A stretch of DNA of 64,000 nucleotides from NCBI GenBank assembly GCA_014529385.2, contig CM043961.1, positions 16,224,478 to 16,288,477 of the forward strand, written 5' to 3'. Shown here piece by piece: positions 1 to 9,876 of the stretch; within the stretch, counting starts at the first letter, position 1; the number at the start of each line of letters is the position of its first letter. The stretch comes from Adiantum capillus-veneris. Taxonomy: Eukaryota > Streptophyta > Polypodiopsida > Polypodiales > Pteridaceae. The notes under the pieces were generated by a model. That model was not told the origin of the DNA. It did not search any database and saw only the letters and a program-made list of their open reading frames with translations. The translations under genes and the position numbers were made by a program.

Positions 1-385
1 GCATTTGTGCTTTTGGCTTCATTTCCAGTGATTGCATGGCTTGCAGTTGATCATTTCGGTATTGCTGATCAAAGTCTATTACCTGTTGTTCATGTTCATG
101 CTGAATTTTGACTGCCTTTGCTTTCCAATCTATCTGCACATTGTACTCATTTTGCCAAGGTTGCCCCATCATCATTGGGTGTTGTGTGCTTTCATCTGTC
201 ACCACATAGAATTTGTGTGGGTAAAGATATTGATGTATCTGTACATGCACTATAGTCCATCCCAATGTTTTCAACGGGTGTGATGTGCTACTCTCCAACA
301 CTTGAGGAGTAGGATGAAGTTGACCTGTGACTTTGAGCTGTTGGTATAATCCGTAAGAGATCAAATTTGCTTGAGCACCTGCATG
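1..385 (-). pseudogene. retropepsin-like aspartic protease fragment of a gypsy-type polyprotein
   Basis: The minus strand is open for about 127 codons from roughly 385 to the window edge, without an ATG. The translation begins with GAQANLIS and continues through FYVVT and MMMGQPW to IDWKAKAV. This is the layout of a retroviral-type aspartic protease: active-site loop, then the hydrophobic-Gly flap/partner strand. The catalytic Asp before the Gly-Ala is absent because the fragment is fused at that point to copia element I, so a His stands in its place. The protease differs from those of gypsy families B and C in this window. Assignment to a protease is by motif pattern; the family is uncertain. 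It continues off the left edge. Confidence 0.55.
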
Positions 386-2517
386 CTGCTGAGGTTGTCA
401 TAATGGATGAAAATTTGCTGGTCCACCTGCACTCCCAAGTCCTCAAGTAATGTGCGTAGCCAAGCTACCTCGCACGCCGCAACTGCTGCACCTCTGTACT
501 CGGCCTCTGTGCTTGATAAAGCAACCGTAGGCTGCTTTTTGCTGCTCCAAGTAACAGCAGCACTCCCAAAAGAGAACATGAAGCCACTCATAGATCTCCT
601 ATCAACAATGCTACCTGCCCAATCTGCATCTGTATACCCATACAATGCTAATGGTGCATCTGCTGCATAGAACAATGCGTAGTCAAGAGTCCCTTGCACA
701 TACCTAAGTGTGCGTCGTACTCCATCCAAATGTGGCTTCCTCGGAAGCTGCATGAACTGAATCTCCAAGCCTACTGTGTAGCTCAAGTCTGGCCTCGTGA
801 TAGTCAAGTAGATTAGACTACCCACAATCTTCCTGTACATATTGACATCCTCAACAACATCACCCTTCTCTGCACTCAGCTTTGCATTCACATCCAAGGG
901 AATAGAAATTGGCTTACAATCAGCCATACCATACTTTGACAACATGTCCAAAACATACTGTCTCTGTGACAGCCATACACCCTCTGGAGTCCTGATCACC
1001 TCAATGCCAAGAAAGTAGCGCAACTCGCCCAAATCTTTCATTTCAAACTCCTGTTTGAGAAGACCCTTCACATGGTCAATCTCCATAGCATTGTCACCCA
1101 CAATAATAAGGTCATCTACATATATGGTAATGACCACAATCCCCACATCACTCTCACGTACATAGAGTGAATGATCAGCATGAGCTCTCCTAAAACCAAT
1201 ACTGACAAGATACTTGGCAATCCTGTCATACCATGCTCTAGAGCCCTGCTTCAAACCATACAAAGCTTTGAGAAGTCTGCATAAATAATCTGGGTAACCT
1301 GGATCGACATAACCAGGTGGCTGATCCATATACACTTCCTCTTGCAACTCACCATTCAAGAAGGAATTCTTTACATCCATTTGATGCATAATCCATCCTC
1401 TAGATGCAGCCACTGCTATGACATCTCTCACAGTTGTCATCTTTGCCACTGGAGCAAAGGTCTCCTCATAGTCTATGCCATACGTCTGTGCATAACCCTT
1501 TGCGACCAGCCTTGCCTTGTGACGCTCAATGTTACCATCAGCCTTATGCTTGGTTTTATACACCCATTTACAACCAATAGCTTTCTTGCCACTTGGCAAT
1601 GGCACCAACTCCCATGTGTCATTTGCTTCCAATGCAGCCATCTCTTCATTCATTGCATCATCCCAATGCACATTTCCAACTGCATCCTCAAAACATGTGG
1701 GCTCCACATTCTGTATCACCTTAGCCATGTAGGCTTGGTGATGAGCTAGATACCCATCATAAGTCAATTTTTGAACTGGATTTCTGACTCTATTAGATCT
1801 GCGCGGTCCTGGGTCACTCCTTTTCCCTCTAACATCTTCTTGTACTTTCCTTACACCAGATGTCCTGACAGCCGGAATTCCAAATTCCTCATCAAGACTT
1901 TGTTCAGAACCATCTGAATCCATGTCTACATGTGAAAAACCTGATGATGCATCAGCCATAAAGGGAGGTTCATCAACCTTTTCCTTTCCTTTTCGTGATA
2001 CATTCCCTGTACCTGCTGGTGGAGTAACCTGCGTACGTAGTCTACCATTCCATGGCTTCTCAACAGAGCCACGAGAAGAGGACTCTTGTGGTCCACTCAA
2101 AACCTGTGACTGTGGCCTCACATTTTGTACAACCACATCATCTTTTACATCAGCCCCAATAGTGCCATGTGCATTACTGTACCAGCTGCTCATCTCATCA
2201 AAGACTACATCTCTGCTCACTCGTAATTCTCGTGTAGTAGGATTGTAGCACATGTACCCCTTTTGTTCAAGGGAATATCCCACAAGAATACATTTCTCTG
2301 CTATAGGATCCAATTTCCTACGCAACTCATCTGGTACATGCACGTAAGCTATGCAGCCAAACACTTTCAAGTGTGCCAAATCAGGCTTTGTACCTGTAAA
2401 CTTTTCCTCAGGTGTTACATCATGCACCGCAGCTGTAGGTGTCCTATTCATAATGTACACAGCTGTATTTACAGCTTCAGCCCAAAAATGATGAGGCATG
2501 TTCTTCTCATTCATCAA
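361..2517 (-). CDS. copia integrase C-terminus, reverse transcriptase and RNase H (element I)
   Basis: 718-codon open frame in the same phase as the integrase fragment upstream. It begins MMNEKNMPHHFWAEAV, the conserved stretch after the integrase core. The reverse transcriptase starts near residue 285 (WELVPLP...KWVYKTK), with the intact YVDD active site in TIYVDDLIIVGD near residue 463. RNase H follows (YTDADWAGS, LSSTEAEYRGA). The frame ends abnormally after DNLSSMQ, where other sequence is joined, so the last acidic motif and the usual tail are lost. This is the best preserved pol segment in the window, but it cannot act alone because of the truncation and the upstream stop. Confidence 0.92.
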   Translation of the reverse strand: MMNEKNMPHHFWAEAVNTAVYIMNRTPTAAVHDVTPEEKFTGTKPDLAHLKVFGCIAYVHVPDELRRKLDPIAEKCILVGYSLEQKGYMCYNPTTRELRVSRDVVFDEMSSWYSNAHGTIGADVKDDVVVQNVRPQSQVLSGPQESSSRGSVEKPWNGRLRTQVTPPAGTGNVSRKGKEKVDEPPFMADASSGFSHVDMDSDGSEQSLDEEFGIPAVRTSGVRKVQEDVRGKRSDPGPRRSNRVRNPVQKLTYDGYLAHHQAYMAKVIQNVEPTCFEDAVGNVHWDDAMNEEMAALEANDTWELVPLPSGKKAIGCKWVYKTKHKADGNIERHKARLVAKGYAQTYGIDYEETFAPVAKMTTVRDVIAVAASRGWIMHQMDVKNSFLNGELQEEVYMDQPPGYVDPGYPDYLCRLLKALYGLKQGSRAWYDRIAKYLVSIGFRRAHADHSLYVRESDVGIVVITIYVDDLIIVGDNAMEIDHVKGLLKQEFEMKDLGELRYFLGIEVIRTPEGVWLSQRQYVLDMLSKYGMADCKPISIPLDVNAKLSAEKGDVVEDVNMYRKIVGSLIYLTITRPDLSYTVGLEIQFMQLPRKPHLDGVRRTLRYVQGTLDYALFYAADAPLALYGYTDADWAGSIVDRRSMSGFMFSFGSAAVTWSSKKQPTVALSSTEAEYRGAAVAACEVAWLRTLLEDLGVQVDQQIFIHYDNLSSMQVLKQI

Positions 2518-2553
2518 TGCACGTGCAACCTCTGCAATGTGTCTGTTTTTCCT

Positions 2554-2847
2554 TTATGCGACCCCATTCTGTTGTGGAGTATATTTGCATGTAAACTGGC
2601 TGCGTATACCATGCATTCGCAGAAAATCTGAAAAATCATTGGAGAAGTACTCTCCCCTTCCATCTGACCTCAGTGTCTTGATTTGCATATCTGTCTCCTT
2701 CTCAATCATGACTTTGAAGTCTTGAAAGTGACCAAACACTTCACTTTTGTTACGCATGAAGTAGACCCATACTTGTATGGTCATCAATGAAAGAGACATA
2801 GTACCTGCAACCATGTATACTTGCAGTGTCGGTTGGACCCCAAACAT
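2554..2847 (-). CDS. copia integrase core fragment (element I)
   Basis: This frame continues the integrase after the frameshift near 2780. It contains VWVYFMRNKSEVF, the second catalytic Asp in TLRSDGRGEYFS, and the YTPQQNGVA motif that normally leads into the catalytic Glu. The codon at the Glu position is TAA (2554-2556), and the same frame then continues with RKN downstream as the RT ORF. So the D,D-35-E triad is interrupted exactly at its last residue. The assignment follows from motif order; the inactivation is read directly from the sequence. Confidence 0.9.
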   Translation of the reverse strand: MFGVQPTLQVYMVAGTMSLSLMTIQVWVYFMRNKSEVFGHFQDFKVMIEKETDMQIKTLRSDGRGEYFSNDFSDFLRMHGIRSQFTCKYTPQQNGVA

Positions 2848-4480
2848 CTATGTGCACCACCTCAAGTGGCTTTTTACATACATTGAGCTCATGTGGAAAT
2901 GAGCCCTTTGACTGTTTTCCAAACTGGCATGCTGCACACACTTTATGCATACCATCCACCTTGAATTTGGGCAAACCTTTTACAATCTGTTTTGATTGCA
3001 TGCTGCGCAATCTCTGCTCATTGACATGGCCAATGCGTTTGTGCCAAATGTCAACATCAGCCACAACACCTGTGCCATGTGCAAATAATGCAGCTTTTAC
3101 CTCAGGCATGTCTACATTCAGCGTAAACATTCTGCCCACACATTTGCCCTCTGTGATCAGCTTACAGCCATTCTGGAAATCTTCTACATAACAGCCATTT
3201 GGATTGAAGCAAACCTGCAAACCCTGCTCAACCATTTGTCCAACAGAAACAAGATTCTTTGTAATGTTTGGGACATGAAGTACATCTGCTAAGTACTTTG
3301 ATTTCCCACTCTTCGTATTTAGAGGCATGTCCCCTACATGAGCAATGGGGTGAGCTGTGTCATCTCCTATCTGCACATAGCCTGACACATCTGGTTTGCG
3401 CATATCTCTAAACCACTCTCCACGAGACGTCATGTGATTAGAGGCACCTGAATCCACATACCAAACATCATCTTGGGTGGAATTCTCTGCAGTCATTGTA
3501 TTCATTACATGCTGCATAACAAACATGCGCTCGTTTTTGCTGTCATCTGCATCTCTGCTAGTAGACGCATAGTTTCCATGTTCTCTCTTTCCACTTGTTT
3601 TTCCCTTTGGACAGTCACGTGACATGTGACCTCTTTCACCACAAGTCCAACATTCTCTGCTATCTGTAGTATGTTGCTGCCTTCTTGATCCTGCACCACG
3701 ACCTCTTTGACTCCCCCTGCCTTGAGACTGGTTTCCCTTGCCACCTGTATTGTTTTGATTTGATTGAACTTCTTGAAATTGGCCCCTGCAACCCCTTGGG
3801 CCTCGACCACGACCTCTACCTCTACCTCTGTTGGAGTTAGAATAGAAGGCCTGTTCAGAATTATTTCTGCCATGAGAAGAAGATGTGTCAAGGTTCTTCT
3901 CCTCCAGAATAAGCATAGAAATCAAATCTTGGAACACGGGGATGTCGTCTCGTGTATTCATGGAAGACCTAAAATGTATATACTCATCTCCTAGACCATC
4001 CAAGCATGCACGGACAATGTCATCGTCTTCCACTGAGACTTTAATAGATCCAAGAGCCTCAATGATACTCTTGATCTTCAAGGCATAATCATTGATTGAG
4101 AGGTTGTTCCTCTTAACCTGATTTAGCTCCGACTTTAGTTGAAACTTCCTGGCCTTGGTGTTCACCTTGAACACTCTGCCTAAGTTTCTCCATGCAATGG
4201 CGATGGTTTCAGCATCCTGTAGATAGTCCATCATGCCATCTGTGATGCTCATAGAAAGCCAATACATCACTTTGCTCTGGCCTTGTTGCCAGTCCCTCAA
4301 AGCTTTCCTTTGTTCTGCTGTAGCATTTGCCTCGGGAATCTCTGGTTCCTTTTCATTGTCTCCTTCTACATAGTCCCAATAACCTTTTCCTTTTAGGAAA
4401 TTTGTTATTCTAAACTTCCATGTAGGGTAGTTATTTTTCTCAAGCTTCTTAGTAACAATCTGACTGAAACCGTCAGACAT
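2750..4480 (-). CDS. copia gag-protease-integrase N-terminal part (element I)
   Basis: 576-codon open frame starting MSDGFSQIV just inside the PBS. Residues 1-200 are a UBN2/copia-type gag (for example LEKNNYPTWKFRITNFL and the LDGLGDEY region). An Arg-Gly-rich stretch follows, then a CCHC zinc knuckle CWTCGERGHMSRDC near residue 280. The aspartic protease signature VDSGASNHMT is near 340. The integrase zinc-binding domain (HKRIGH...CAACQFGK) begins near 478, followed by the first catalytic Asp in VVHIDVWGPTD. The frame is lost after SFIDDHTS, where the neighbouring minus frame takes over; a few bases appear to be missing. The product would make capsid, process the polyprotein and begin integration. 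Confidence 0.9.
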   Translation of the reverse strand: MSDGFSQIVTKKLEKNNYPTWKFRITNFLKGKGYWDYVEGDNEKEPEIPEANATAEQRKALRDWQQGQSKVMYWLSMSITDGMMDYLQDAETIAIAWRNLGRVFKVNTKARKFQLKSELNQVKRNNLSINDYALKIKSIIEALGSIKVSVEDDDIVRACLDGLGDEYIHFRSSMNTRDDIPVFQDLISMLILEEKNLDTSSSHGRNNSEQAFYSNSNRGRGRGRGRGPRGCRGQFQEVQSNQNNTGGKGNQSQGRGSQRGRGAGSRRQQHTTDSRECWTCGERGHMSRDCPKGKTSGKREHGNYASTSRDADDSKNERMFVMQHVMNTMTAENSTQDDVWYVDSGASNHMTSRGEWFRDMRKPDVSGYVQIGDDTAHPIAHVGDMPLNTKSGKSKYLADVLHVPNITKNLVSVGQMVEQGLQVCFNPNGCYVEDFQNGCKLITEGKCVGRMFTLNVDMPEVKAALFAHGTGVVADVDIWHKRIGHVNEQRLRSMQSKQIVKGLPKFKVDGMHKVCAACQFGKQSKGSFPHELNVCKKPLEVVHIDVWGPTDTASIHGCRYYVSFIDDHTSMGLLHA

Positions 4481-4781
4481 CTTGAAGCACTAAGACAAAA
4501 TAGCTGCAATCTACAAAAACCTGCAAATCTGCTGAACCTGCTATCGTGGTACCTGTAACGCTTCTTACACTCAACGAGTGTCCACAATCAAGCGTACATA
4601 CAACCACTGTACTTGTACAGTAAATCTCTGTGTACTGCACTTTGGAGACATGTTCAGAAACTTGGACGAAAAACCCCTAAAATTTTTTTCACTGCGCGAG
4701 GCGCCTTCGGCATCTGGTCGTGGATTGCGAACGAAGGGATTGTGATGCTCTTGCTCTCTTAGCCTCTCTTGCCTGCACCAG

Positions 4782-4793
4782 GCTCTGATACCA
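4782..4793 (-). promoter_or_regulatory. primer-binding site, initiator tRNA-Met type
   Basis: The minus strand reads TGGTATCAGAGC immediately after the LTR end. This is the standard plant copia primer-binding site, complementary to the 3' end of initiator tRNA-Met. It fixes the element's orientation and the inner LTR boundary. Confidence 0.9.
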
Positions 4794-5115
4794 TGTAAAG
4801 AATGAGGATGCAAGAGAGCTACACAAGACAAGCACAAAAGCACACAGAGATGGAAAGCTTCTTCTTCTTCTTCACAGAAAAGAGAGTACAAAATGACTAA
4901 GTGCTAAAGTTGAAAAGTAGCACATATGTACATGCGGTCACTAAGTGTGAACTCGCTAGAAGCGTACTAGGCTGGCACTATAAGTGTAGTCCAGCTGTAG
5001 AATCACTGGCAGAGATCCTCCGTGTCGGTCACCTAATGCGCCAGTGAGTAAATGCCATAAGCGGCCAAGACCCGTAGTGGATGCCAGCTCAAGATGTAGA
5101 GCTCGACATCTCAAC
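4794..5115 (-). repeat. 5' LTR of copia element I
   Basis: On the minus strand the segment starts TGTTGAGATG and ends CTTTACA, giving the usual TG...CA ends and about 322 bp. The minus-strand 3' end sits directly on the tRNA-Met primer-binding site. The right edge at 5115 is where gypsy A coding sequence begins. There is no second LTR in the window to confirm the ends, so the outer boundary is inferred from the TG and the adjacent A homology. Confidence 0.75.
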
Positions 5116-5823
5116 ATCCCATAGTAGTTTCATAAGAGAATAAGTAAAGAACCTTGTCTTTGCTTAATTCGTTTACGTATAGTTCTTTGCTGCGAAAGTA
5201 AGAGACTATATCCTCACTCTCATGTTTGTAGATTCCAACGTTCTCGTTATAAGTTGGAACCCTGGTTGTTTTCTTATCATACATAAAAATAGCTCCGGGC
5301 CGATCAATGTTTGGTGGCGGTTCTTGAGTTTCTAAAATCATTTTCCCTTTCGCCACATTATCTCCATATCTATTGTAATCTTCAGGGTTACTAACTATTA
5401 AATAGTGGTTCCCCTTTTCGTCTTGAAATCTATCTCCATCATCATACACTTGGATTATCTCCAATCTTTGAGCTGGCCTCTCTTCGATACAAATGCACTT
5501 GCGGCCTCGATAGTCAGAATAGACTAGGGCTCCTCTCGAGTTTGTTCCCTCTAAGAAGATCACCGTGAGCTTGGAATCATTCAAAGGATTTTGGGAGGTG
5601 CTTCCTCCTTGCACAGGTCCATCATAGGTGAAACCTCCTGGCTATTGACTACCCATCATGAAGAAAGATTTGATGAAGTGTCAGTATCACTACCTTCCTC
5701 AATAATCGGTGCTAGTGGATCTAGCCTTGCCTGAGTTACACTCTCTTCGGTGGACACTAAGCTACCTTGGTCACCTACCACCTTCTGGTCTTTAACAATG
5801 TATCTTCCTGATCTTAAATTCAT
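5111..5823 (-). pseudogene. gypsy gag N-terminal region, element A
   Basis: The minus-strand ATG at 5823 opens MNLRSGRYIV, the same start as element B. This frame meets a stop near 5653. A second phase, open from about 5614 to 5114, carries EGTNSRGALVYSDYRG, DDGDRFQDEKGNHYLIVSNP and a Lys-rich tail. The VY-D...D..G..Y..V.NP pattern recurs in B at about 29.75-29.9 kb, which supports one frameshifted coding region rather than two ORFs. The last two codons come from the copia LTR. The function of this leading domain is not known to me; gag cores in B and E lie further downstream. Confidence 0.6.
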
Positions 5824-6236
5824 CAAACTTTTCAATGCAATTCATCACAAATCCAACCACTCACCTGGCAAAGGTTCAGTTTCTGCACAACTTCTTGCTT
5901 TGTTGCTGAATATACCTGTAAGCGTTTTAATTTCGGCAATTGAATCAAAGCATTTATCTGCTAGAGGTTATCTTAGTAATGATTGGTATAACTGGAGAGT
6001 TAATCTCAACCACTACTGTATTTTATACACTACTGATGTTCTGGATTAGGTTTGCTAATCTGAAACAGTACTACCTTCAGATGTTGATCAATTTACGCGA
6101 AAAAGTCTGAATTCAGTTTTTGCTTCGTCAAATGGGCCAACAAGGTCCAAATTCACTTCTGAAAGAAGTTCTGGAACCCCTAAGCCAAATAGAATCTCAC
6201 TGTCTATGCCAAATTTTCCTTACAGTATGCCCCAAT

Positions 6237-6260
6237 AGACATCCTACGTGTAGGATGTCT
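6237..6260. repeat. 24-bp palindrome, copy 1 (element A leader)
   Basis: Arms AGACATCCTA and TAGGATGTCT flank a CGTG centre. The outer C and G of the centre still pair. Confidence 0.9.
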
Positions 6261-6511
6261 TCTGCTTGTTTTGCCTGGATTTTTGCACTGTAGTTTTCCC
6301 TTGTTGTGCTGAGCTTACAGCTGCTTTTACTTTTTGGTTTAGACACCTATTAGCCGGTCAATGAGTCAGAAATCTGTTCCGACAGACGGTTGCTGATATT
6401 GATCAGTCTAATCAACTCCAATTTAGACCAAAATTGACTAGGAGGCTTGCCTTAGGCTATATAACACCTTACTATGCTCAAAGTCAAAGTCTAGCTTCAA
6501 TTTCTTGCTTT

Positions 6512-6535
6512 AGACATCCTACGCGTAGGATGTCT
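6512..6535. repeat. 24-bp palindrome, copy 2, perfect (element A leader)
   Basis: Same arms with a CGCG centre, giving a perfect 24-bp inverted repeat. Confidence 0.95.
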
Positions 6536-6636
6536 TTTTCATCAGAATGGCTTCAAACTCAAAGCCCAGGCTCCCCTTGAGTTGCTGATCACTTTGGTCT
6601 ACTCAAAATTTAGTTTGGAGTCCAAAATCACTCAGA

Positions 6637-6660
6637 AGACATCCTACGAGTAGGATGTCT
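6637..6660. repeat. 24-bp palindrome, copy 3 (element A leader)
   Basis: Same arms with a CGAG centre. Confidence 0.9.
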
Positions 6661-7080
6661 TTTTGGCCTGTTTGACCCCAGGCTTGTCCCACAGCTTCCC
6701 CTTGATGTCAGTAACCCAGTGGTATGCTTAGACTTTGGTTTGGATATCAAAAGTCCCAAATTTCAACTGTTCTTGCCTTTTTCAGTCAAAAGTGCTAAAG
6801 TCCGCTTTGAACCCAATTTTTCTCACCCAAACGAGATGAAACCCCTTTCAGTCACTCAATATATCATGCAAGACATGCTCATGCAGCCATCTTATGGTTT
6901 TGGTCTCAAAATAATGTTTTGACACTATTTGGGTAGGATGTCTGGCAATTTCAGTCTTTCTGGCTTTATCATGTCAAGATATGGCCAAATTTCCACTTTC
7001 TAGTTGAAATTAGGGTAAACCCTACCTTCTGAACACACTGGTCAACTCAAAATCCCAAAATTCCTCCCAGATTAGCCTGT

Positions 7081-7104
7081 AGACATCCTATGCGTAGGAT
7101 GTCT
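7081..7104. repeat. 24-bp palindrome, copy 4 (element A leader)
   Basis: Same arms with a TGCG centre. A half site (TAGGATGTCT) also lies at 6934-6943, and another inside the LTR at 7987-7996. Confidence 0.9.
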
Positions 7105-7615
7105 CCTGTCTTAAAATTAAAATTTTTTCTGACAGGAATGCTCCTGATGCTCTGTAGATCTATCAGAAACACTTTTGGACTTCAATTAGGCTTTCAAACA
7201 CACTTTTGCGTCTTTTACAAACTTGTAATGACTTTACCAAGCAAGTGTACATGCATGAAATGCTCTAGATCCTGAATCATGATGTCCTACTTACTCTACT
7301 CCTACTTTTCATGTGAAATGGTGATAATGGTGTTTTTGGTTGCTTTTTGGCCTCCCCGGACTCTCAAGCTCCCCTCTTACCGCTTCTACCACTCCAACTC
7401 TTACTCTAGAACTCGACTACTACCTAAAACTATCTTGGTCTACCTAATCCACCTAAGTCGAAGGATCTAGGCCAGGCACACGCTTCCCAGACTCCCTCTA
7501 AGACCTAGAGAGTCCTCCACCCTCTGATCCTATCTAAATGTAAAGCGAGACTCTTGGCAAGCCAAAAATCCCAATCCTCAAGGATTAGTCTCGGTCACCT
7601 ATCTAAGGTTTTCGT

Positions 7616-7632
7616 CCTCGGCAACGGCGCCA
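7616..7632 (-). promoter_or_regulatory. primer-binding site, Asp-tRNA type (element A)
   Basis: The minus strand reads TGGCGCCGTTGCCGAGG, the PBS pattern usual in plant Athila/Tat-like gypsy elements and assigned in that literature to tRNA-Asp. One base separates it from the LTR end at 7634. Confidence 0.8.
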
Positions 7633-7633
7633 A

Positions 7634-8572
7634 TGTTGGACGGATACCCCGCGACGGACGTCAGCACAACGAGAACTCACCTAACATGTAATGTCAGCTA
7701 AGGACGAAGCTCGACTCGCAGGCGCATGGAAGCAAGCATAAGGTGTCAACCTACACTCGACCGACTCCTAACTAATTCCTACAGAGGTCTCTACCAATTG
7801 TCTAAGTCACAGCCTTCAAGAGTGCATAAGAGAAAACTTCCTACAACGCTTTCTAGAGCCGAACACCCATCAAACAATATCGAAACACTATAGAACTTGA
7901 AGGAGACCCTACTAATACCAATAGGTCACTCTCCCTAAGGACTATGAACCAAAATCCCGACCCAAAACACCTGGTGCAGAAACATGTAGGATGTCTGGCC
8001 GAAATCTGCAGGTCTTCGTTTTCGAAATCTAAAGTGCCAAACGTGTAGTTCTACTCAATGTGAACGGGTGGATATGCTGCAATGAAAAATCGGACAACGT
8101 ATGCTCACTCAAACACCCGATGAAGCTTGTAGAAGGAGCTCGCAAAACCGGACCGTACGCATGCAATGTAGGTATCGATGTGTAGCTCTCGTCGGGGGCA
8201 ACACGCTGCACTTCTTCGCACTCGATTCCGACCACCGGAGCACACATAGCGTCAAGATGAAGCTCACACACTCTCTCTCTCTCGTACACAATACGCTCAC
8301 TCACAGACTTCAAACTTGTTTTTAAAATGACAAAAGGTGTCTCATTTAAGGTTAAAAAGTGGTATCTATACCTTACAATTTCTCAAACCCTACAGTTCCA
8401 AAATCAACCATCTACTCAATCTAACTATCAAAACTGGGATACAATCTGGAAACTTCTGTAAGTCCCAATAATTACAAGGTGAAAAATCAGGTTTTCCTCA
8501 ATGAATGAATAATTACAAAAAATAATAATCCTTCGAGTAGTTAATGTTGTGGGGTGTGTTCAGCTTCTAACA
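7634..8572 (-). repeat. 5' LTR of gypsy element A
   Basis: About 939 bp, starting TGTTAGAAGC and ending CCAACA on the minus strand, next to the PBS. The outer end resembles that of the element B LTR (TGTTAGCAGC). The partner LTR is not in the window, so the outer boundary rests on the TG and the B comparison. Confidence 0.7.
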
Positions 8573-9098
8573 GCACTGCTGCTCTACCTCTATCTCTACA
8601 AAATCTACTGGCATGTCTTGCACAATTGAATGCTCTAGCTAATGAACATGGTGGAGCTCATGTACAAAGGAGGCACGCCTTTTCTCTCGCTCAATGCATG
8701 CCAATAGCAAAACCAAGAACATGTTGTCTTGTACCTTAGATATATTCGTAGGATATACCAAGCCACTTCGGGCTTCTCTGGAAATCATTAGTGATCCGTA
8801 AAGCATATACAAAGACTGCTCTCTAAGCAATGTCTGACATCCACAATCTACTAACTGTCTCACTCAGAACAAGCTCTATCTCAACTGAGGAACATAGTGC
8901 ACATTTCATAGCATATAGGATGCACCACTGGGAAATGACAAGCAAACATCTCATGAACTTGCAATGTCAAACACTGAACTATCGACCAAGTATACATGAT
9001 CAAAGCTCCCACTAGAGAAAGTGTTGAACCCCTCATGATGTGGTGTGATGTGGAAAACTGCATCCTCATCTAGCAACCAACAAGGAGAAGTGTCACCT
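8573..9098. other. unassigned sequence between element A and family C copy 1
   Basis: About 526 bp with only short open frames on both strands. I recognise no domain, repeat or RNA here. It may be older host or repeat DNA flanking the two insertions. Confidence 0.4.
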
Positions 9099-9130
9099 CT
9101 AAAAGGCATCTAAGCGAAAGGAAGGATGGT

Positions 9131-9407
9131 TGGCCATCCTCGTATGGATTGAAGCATTCATTGACATCTTGACTCCTCCTTCCTTCATGATAGCCTCGGT
9201 CATGACAGACACTTGGGCACCACCATCCACATATGCTTGCACTTTCGTTCTTTTTCCCAACATAGCTTCAACTATTGGCACCATATCCACCGAGTGACCA
9301 ACCCTCAAGGATGACACCATGCTTTGATGCTTTTCCTTTTTGGAAGGAAGCCGCGTACTCACACATTTGGTCCACTGCATCCTCAATTTAGCGTTCAAAG
9401 CCACCAA
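9131..9407 (-). pseudogene. family C protease fragment, second unit of copy 1
   Basis: Encodes VALNAKLRMQWTKCVS, KVQAYVDGGAQVSVMTEAIM and a short tail ending at RMANH, where homology to the other copies stops at about 9131. VDGGAQV corresponds to the retropepsin active-site loop (usually D-S/T-G-A). Gly replaces Ser/Thr in every family C copy here, so this may be a family trait rather than a lesion. Confidence 0.6.
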
Positions 9408-9834
9408 CTAACCAAAAGATATATTGGCCTTTTGATTTCATATGTCGTCAACAATATCATAGTCTTCAACACCGTGGCCAAGGGGGGTAGTCCTTTGGAC
9501 CTATTTTCCTTCTTCGTCGCCTCTTACTACTCTCTGGTTTGTCTTCTACCTTAGTCTTCCCTTCTCTGGATCTTGTTTCCCTCTCTTATTCTGTCTCTTT
9601 CTCCCTATCATGCCTATCTCTCTTATTGGCCAAAACATCCACATCTCGATGCGCAAAGGTAATGATGTTGATAACTCTCCCTTCTTCATTTGCAGGCAAC
9701 GGTTGTGGTTGTTGTTGCGGAGGTGGTGCTTCTAGTGTCCACTCTTGATGATTTTCCTCTATTCTCCCTCGATCACACCCATAGAAGGGGTACATCCCTC
9801 CTCTCTCTCTCTCTCTCTCTCTTGGTGGTTCACG

Positions 9835-9876
9835 ACAATCAGGGGTGTAGTGACCCTCTTCATCACAATTGTAGCA
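9835..9876 (-). pseudogene. gag CCHC zinc knuckle, family C copy 1
   Basis: The minus strand encodes CYNCDEEGHYTPDC, a clean CX2CX4HX4C nucleocapsid knuckle for RNA binding. It lies between the gag core and the linker. In the plus-strand copy the second Cys has become Tyr. Confidence 0.85.

Larger units (their letters stand above)
376..5115 (-). mobile_element. Ty1/copia LTR retrotransposon, element I, 3' truncated
   Basis: On the minus strand the order is 5' LTR, tRNA-Met primer-binding site, gag with a zinc knuckle, aspartic protease, integrase, reverse transcriptase, RNase H: the Ty1/copia order. The body breaks off inside RNase H near 380, so the last part of RNase H, the polypurine tract and the 3' LTR are missing. 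Two lesions are visible in the coding region: a frameshift near 2780 and an in-frame stop at 2554-2556. The right end abuts the coding region of gypsy element A at 5116, so the element probably landed inside element A; its target duplication cannot be checked because the left end is lost. Confidence 0.9.
5834..7615 (-). other. untranslated leader of gypsy element A
   Basis: About 1.8 kb between the PBS and the first coding ATG, with no sustained open frame on the coding strand. It contains four full copies and one half copy of the palindrome with arms AGACATCCTA and TAGGATGTCT, listed separately. Otherwise I see only unremarkable AT-leaning sequence. Confidence 0.6.
5116..8572 (-). mobile_element. 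Ty3/gypsy-type LTR retrotransposon, element A, 5' part only
   Basis: Minus-strand LTR (7634-8572), Asp-type PBS, about 1.8 kb leader and the start of a gag-like reading frame are present; everything downstream is cut off by copia element I. The first coding residues (MNLRSG, then VSTEESV) and a later block (VYSDYRG...VSNPED) match element B at 25.5-33 kb, so A and B are relatives. The leader carries a repeated 24-bp palindrome not shared with B. No gag core, protease or RT of this copy remains in the window. Confidence 0.75.

Noticed and set aside
1342..1749. Plus-strand ORFs opposite copia I (135 codons and others)
   Set aside because: Antisense shadows of a well-supported minus-strand pol.
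6237..7104. CRISPR-like array of palindromic repeats
   Set aside because: Only four copies with irregular spacing (about 125-445 bp), no spacers of uniform length, and a plant retrotransposon context.
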